From Desmodus rotundus (taxonomy: Eukaryota > Chordata > Mammalia > Chiroptera > Phyllostomidae): a stretch of DNA of 64,000 bases. Location: positions 86,119,073 to 86,183,072 of the forward strand of contig NC_071388.1 in assembly GCF_022682495.2 (NCBI RefSeq). The letters are read 5' to 3'. A model generated the notes under the pieces. The model was not told the DNA's origin. It made no database searches and was given only the letters and a program-made list of their open reading frames with translations. Shown piece by piece: positions 59,766-64,000 of the stretch. The position numbers and the translations under genes were made by a program. Position 1 is the stretch's first letter, and each line of letters begins with the position of its first letter.

Positions 59766-59997
59766 TATTTTTTTAAAGATTTTATTCATTATTTATTTTT
59801 AGAGAGAGGGGAAAGGAGGGAGAAAGAAAGGGAGAGGAACATCAGTGTGTGAGAGATATATCGCGTTGGTTGCCTCTTAGATGCCTCCAAATTGGGGACT
59901 GGCCTACAACCCAGGCATGTGCCCTGACTGGGAACCGAACCAGCAGCTTCTTGGTTTGCAGGCTGGCACTCAATCCACTGAGCCACACCAGCCAGCA
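59766..59997 (-). repeat. Ves SINE with 13-bp duplication
   Basis: On the minus strand: tgctggctggtgtggctcag, B-box region (ctgctggttcggttcccagtcag), body, and AATAAAATCTTT tail. cactcattttatt lies on both sides (59753-59765 and 59998-60010), an exact match. Confidence 0.94.
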
Positions 59998-62559
59998 CAC
60001 TCATTTTATTTTTTATGGTTACAAGTGGATTTGTGAGCTGATGAAGTATCTCACTATTTCCAAATGAGAAAAACTGAGACATTTTCCTTGAAAAAAATCT
60101 ACCACTCAGCTTAGCCTAGTTCAGACCCTTTGGTTTGGCTAAAAATCGTTTTGAGAAGTATGTGGTTGAATAGCAAGCACAAAAGGCAGAAAAAGGCCAT
60201 CTCAGTAATTTAAAGCAATAGTTGTGAAATTACTTGAATTCTTTGTAAAGATTAATAGCCAATGATTTATGGGTTTGAGCTTGATTTAACATTTGCTTTT
60301 CATTTCATTTTAGCAAATATTTATGGAGGGCTCTCTATGGACCTAACACTACTTCATAGGCTGACTGGGCTTTTAAAGAAATACTGCATATAATTCAGCC
60401 CCTGTCTTCAACAACTTTTTTTCCTTTTGGCAAAAATATATCAAGCAGCATGTAAGTGATTCTTCGCTTGTATGTAATAAAGCACCAGGGCAGTAAGGAA
60501 GCCGTGTCACATGGGTTGTTATGGAGAAGGGGAACCATAGATGAACTTGGAAAAGTTAGGTAAGCAGGATGTGAGAAGACACCAAAATGAATTATTTGCA
60601 GTAATAACTGTCATGTCTATTTCTTCATGGCTAAACAGACTCAAATGTTAATTATACTTTGCACCAGAAAAATTAAGCAGTGAGTATAAAAGTGTGCAAA
60701 CCAGAGGACAACTAAATCTTGCTGCTTAACCAGGTGTCCCTAAATGACTTTTTAATAATGATTGCTGTGAGAAAACTGGGGCAGGAACCGCCTTCTGAAA
60801 ACAGCAGCACAGACACTGTGAGGTGTGAAATGACATCTCCTTCTCCTTCCTAGCCCCGGAATTGTGGTGGGCTTGACGCAACAGGAGCACTCCCCCATGT
60901 GTTGCCCGGAGCTTATCGATAGCACCCTTGGAAGAGCTTGGAAAATGGGTTAAAAAGTGTTCGTCTCCATGTAGGTTATACATTTGGTAAAGGTACTTAA
61001 GCAATTGCAACCTTTTCTAAGAGTAACGTGTCTTGATTAAAAATATATATATATGTACATAAATATACAAGCATACACATACACACATATATACATAAAC
61101 CATATTATTTCTTGACTTAAAAACAATAATCCCCTCATGAAGGATATGTCACCCGTATCCTGAAGCCACAGGCCACAACACGGGGCACCTGCGCCCCTCC
61201 CTCTTCTCAGGTTGCGGCTCCACCTTGCTCTCCTTCCCCTGCAAGGGCCTGACCGCTGAAGGAAATGAGAACTGCAGAGCAGACAGCAGGCAGTCACATC
61301 TTGGGTACAGTGAACCTCCCCCTCCGTAGTACAGGGCCTTATCTGTAAGCCTGGAAGCCAAGGGCGATTCCTTCCAATTAGGCCAGTGGTCACTATCGGG
61401 GATTTAATACAGTTAATGAAATGACTAATTTGATGCAGAACATTATGCTATCGTTATAGTCCACTAAGGAGCAAAAACATATAGTCTCCGCTTAGGAAGC
61501 TTATGGCCTGAAAGAAATACAAACAGACCTCAATTTCCTTTTTTCTCACTTGAGCGGGTATATCTTATACCTTCCTGTCAAATCAGAAAGGCTGTGTTAG
61601 GGAGTATAAGCTCCTGTTAATATGTACTCAGACAGAAACCTGAAGGGTTAGAACAGCGAGCACAACAGTACCTGTTCCAAAGGCCTGGTAAGGGCCCCTT
61701 CCAAGAATAGCCTCAGAGTAGCGATTACCCAGTTCTCCCGTCCAGGGTCTTGCACCAAAGCATGGGCAATCCACCTAAACACTAAAGAAAGTCATTTTCA
61801 GAAGAAAATTAATGGTTGCAAACCCTCTAAAATGATACAGTGGTTTATTTTGCTTACCTAAATTACTATTATTTTCATTGAGAAATCATGGTATTTTACA
61901 TCTGCTGACTTAATGCTGTAATGCCTGTGTGACTGCAGACAGAGGCCCCAGGTACTGAAGAGACGTATCTAATGGATAGAAATACAAACTGTAATGCTCT
62001 TCTCAAAGGGCAAACCTCTAATTTCAGTAAGAATTGAGCGACATGGTGCTCTTATGTGAATAGCCAGGGGTAAAGGTGTGCCGATTGTAAGTGAAAGAAT
62101 TGAAACATTTCTGAGAATAAACGCTGGCGATATCTACAAGCAAGGCCTTCCCTAAGTTGTTCTTGAGTGAAAATTTGGAGGTGTTTGTTTTAAGAATTCT
62201 GTTCAGTTGTTTTCTGTGGGTTCCTGCCTTTCCCCTCCCGTCTAGGAATAACTCCTGGGCATTTCTGTGCTCTCGCACTCCAGTAAGTCTGACCCCAGAT
62301 GTGCGGGGTTTTCCCCCCACACCCACGTGTTTTCTCACATCCGCTGAGTGACCTACAATTCAACTCAGTTCTGACACTATCTACCTGGAGGCAGCGTGGG
62401 TTCCTCAGGTGAAGAGCTCAGACCCACAAGAATGACACCACCTCAGACTCCAACCATACATCCCAGCTGTCAAGGTGTCACCTGTACTGAATGACAAGCA
62501 AAATTGGGGTTCCACAGCTTCCTCTTTGGATTTGAAAAATACCTAGAAGTGCTCAGAGA
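59998..62559. other. Intergenic, nothing firmly recognised
   Basis: A short L2-like string (agcaaatatttatggagggctc, about 60314-60335) and an (AT/ATAC)-rich simple repeat at about 61040-61100 are visible. No exon or gene. Confidence 0.4.
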
Positions 62560-63020
62560 AGCAGAGAAACAATTACATTTACCAGTTTACAACAAAGGAT
62601 AAATAAAGGGTACGTGTGAAGAGCCAAACAAAGGTCTACTTAGACCAGGTACAGATGAGTCCCAATTGCCAGACCTCTGTGCTCATGGAGACGGGGTGCC
62701 CTACCTCCCATCCTATGGGTACGTTCAGCAGCTCAGGAGCTATCAGAACCCATCCTTCAGGGATTTTAGTAGATGCTTCTAGAGAATAAGGAGTGGGGTT
62801 GAAAGTTCCAAGCTTCTAATCATGACTTTGTCTTTCTGGTGACCAGCCCCCATTCAGGGTCCCTCCAGGAGTTGCCGTGTTGGAAAAAAGATGCTCCTAT
62901 CATCCTGAAAATTTCAAGGGATTTAGGAGCTCTGTGTCAGAAACTGGGGTCAAAGAACAAATATTAGCAGGAACTTGGGTCAGAAACCGGTATATATGTA
63001 TCTTACTATTTCACATCTAG
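62560..63020. repeat. Old LTR-like interspersed repeat, family not determined
   Basis: A block order 'ttaccagtttacaacaaagg', 'gaagttccaagcttctaatc'-like text, 'tttctggtgaccagccccc', 'ttcaagggatttaggagctc' and 'gtgtcagaaactggggtcaa' matches a repeat I know from other mammals as an antisense LTR, whose name I cannot fix. Limits are approximate. Confidence 0.5.
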
Positions 63021-64000
63021 CCTCTCAGTTTCCTGAAGCTAAAGACCAATGGCCTATGGCCCCTTAGGGATCAGCGCTAAATCTGTGTGCACGAGAGAAG
63101 AGACGTACCAGGGGGAGGCAGATCCTCTTGTCCCACTGCTTGGAGCTTAGGTGAGTCCAGGTGACCTCTGTGTGTCACACAGAAACCCTTCCAGAGAGAA
63201 AAGGTGCTCTCAGACTAACAAACCCTCAGAATTAACCTCCAGAAGGTGCTTGGGTTTCTAGGCCCCTGTGATCCAGTCTTCTACCACCTGGGGCGTGACT
63301 TTGAGTTGTCCAGGTATCCTAATTGGTCTTTGGATTTCAGCCTCAGCTTTGACCCCTGAACCGCCTTGCCCCAGCCCTGGGCACCTTCCCCTTTCCCCAA
63401 AGTCCCTCGATTGGATGAAGTCAGCCCTTATTGTCTGCTTTTGTGTGTCAGCTACATGCTTGGCTCCTCCTCAGTTTTGTACACTGAAAACCTTCAATTT
63501 TGTTCTCTGAAAGCCTTCAATTTTGTAACTCCGCAGAAAAAATGCAGTATCCCCGGGGCAGAGATTTGTAGCCTCTTCGGCGCCTCCCAGGCTCACGCTC
63601 CGGGGCAGGGCAGGCCCTTGGGCTCCCAGCGACAATATTGTTGGTGAAACTGGGTACTCCAGTGGGTGTTAACTTTTTGTGTTCCAGCATTTAAAAAAAG
63701 CAGAAAACAGAATAAAGTGTATACCAGGAAAAGTACTTAGAAAAAAATACTTGAAAACATCTGAGTTCTCTGTCAAGGTATTTAATACAAGTTGTTTGAT
63801 TATCATAACGGGTGTATGTGACAAAAATATGAGGGACTAACATCTGGCTATGTTATGGAATTAATGAGATGTAAGGTCCTTTTGATCAAAAAATCCTTAG
63901 AGGCATGTCACTGTGTCTGAAAATTCATATTTTCGTGTCCACATGGCCTCTGTTCAAATGTAACCATTTTGGGGGGGAGGTGCACGTACAAATTAGTCAC
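63021..64000. other. Intergenic to the window edge; a two-copy short tandem repeat
   Basis: ctgaaaaccttcaattttgt (63484-63503) is repeated with one change at 63507-63526, giving a 23-bp spacing. No gene or named repeat. Confidence 0.5.

Noticed and set aside
1..64000. CRISPR arrays, rRNA genes, bacterial operons, Helitrons or intact piggyBac/hAT transposons
   Set aside because: I looked for regularly spaced repeats, rRNA cores and the characteristic ends of these elements and saw none; the window is vertebrate DNA.
11790..64000. CD47 exons on the minus strand, expected from human gene order
   Set aside because: No immunoglobulin-like or multi-pass membrane exon was recognisable; the gene probably lies beyond the window.

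Overview
The window is mammalian nuclear DNA. It is AT-rich and intron- or intergenic-like, with no long open frames, and it carries mammal-wide relics (MIR, L2, L1M, hAT MER5-type, Tigger, MLT1 and ERVL LTRs). It also holds ten copies of the tRNA-derived Ves SINE, recognisable by a head like 'ccctggctggtgtggctcag', a B box, the 'gatgtttctctc' motif and a pyrimidine-rich tail. Ves SINEs are characteristic of yangochiropteran bats, so the source is most likely such a bat. The species cannot be read from the sequence.

Region 1 (1 to about 11.8 kb) is the 3' end of BBX (bobby sox, an HMG-box transcription factor) on the + strand. I recognise the last two coding exons, 1679-1865 and 5966-6053. 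Spliced together they give 91 residues that are colinear with the human C terminus and end in ISCADQ-stop. The intron between them carries a MIR, a Ves SINE and one end of a DNA transposon. After the stop comes about 5.7 kb with almost no repeats and closely spaced AATAAA signals at its end, read here as the long 3' UTR.

Region 2 (about 11.8-64 kb) is intergenic sequence downstream of BBX. In human the next protein gene on this side is CD47, and nothing of it is seen here. Contents in order are: MIR; Ves; an L1 3' end; an antisense HAL1-like element (15957-16422); an RPL12 processed pseudogene (16478-17128); a GC/CpG-richer stretch with a perfect palindrome and a CRE; an old L1M split by two Ves copies; a HAL1-like element with an exact 12-bp target-site duplication (25519-26129); a decayed minus-strand ERVL-type provirus with two LTRs and a near-identical 5-bp duplication (27997-34180); two Ves copies; a nested hAT pair (37223-37572); a palindromic mariner-like MITE (41655-41792); a MIR split by an MLT1 LTR; a second MLT1-like LTR; a Tigger-type element with TA flanks (47232-47882); an L2 interrupted by a MIR and by a 5'-truncated L1 with an exact 10-bp duplication; an internally deleted mariner transposase relic (58866-59552); a last Ves; and an old LTR-like repeat near 62.6-63.0 kb.

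The only gene that clearly works here is BBX. Everything else supported by the sequence is transposon-derived, a pseudogene, or unassigned intergenic DNA. I found no convincing new molecular system. The most interesting items are the HAL1-like elements, the ERVL provirus architecture, the two Ves tail classes, an unexplained hairpin, and CpG-rich/palindromic patches that could be regulatory.
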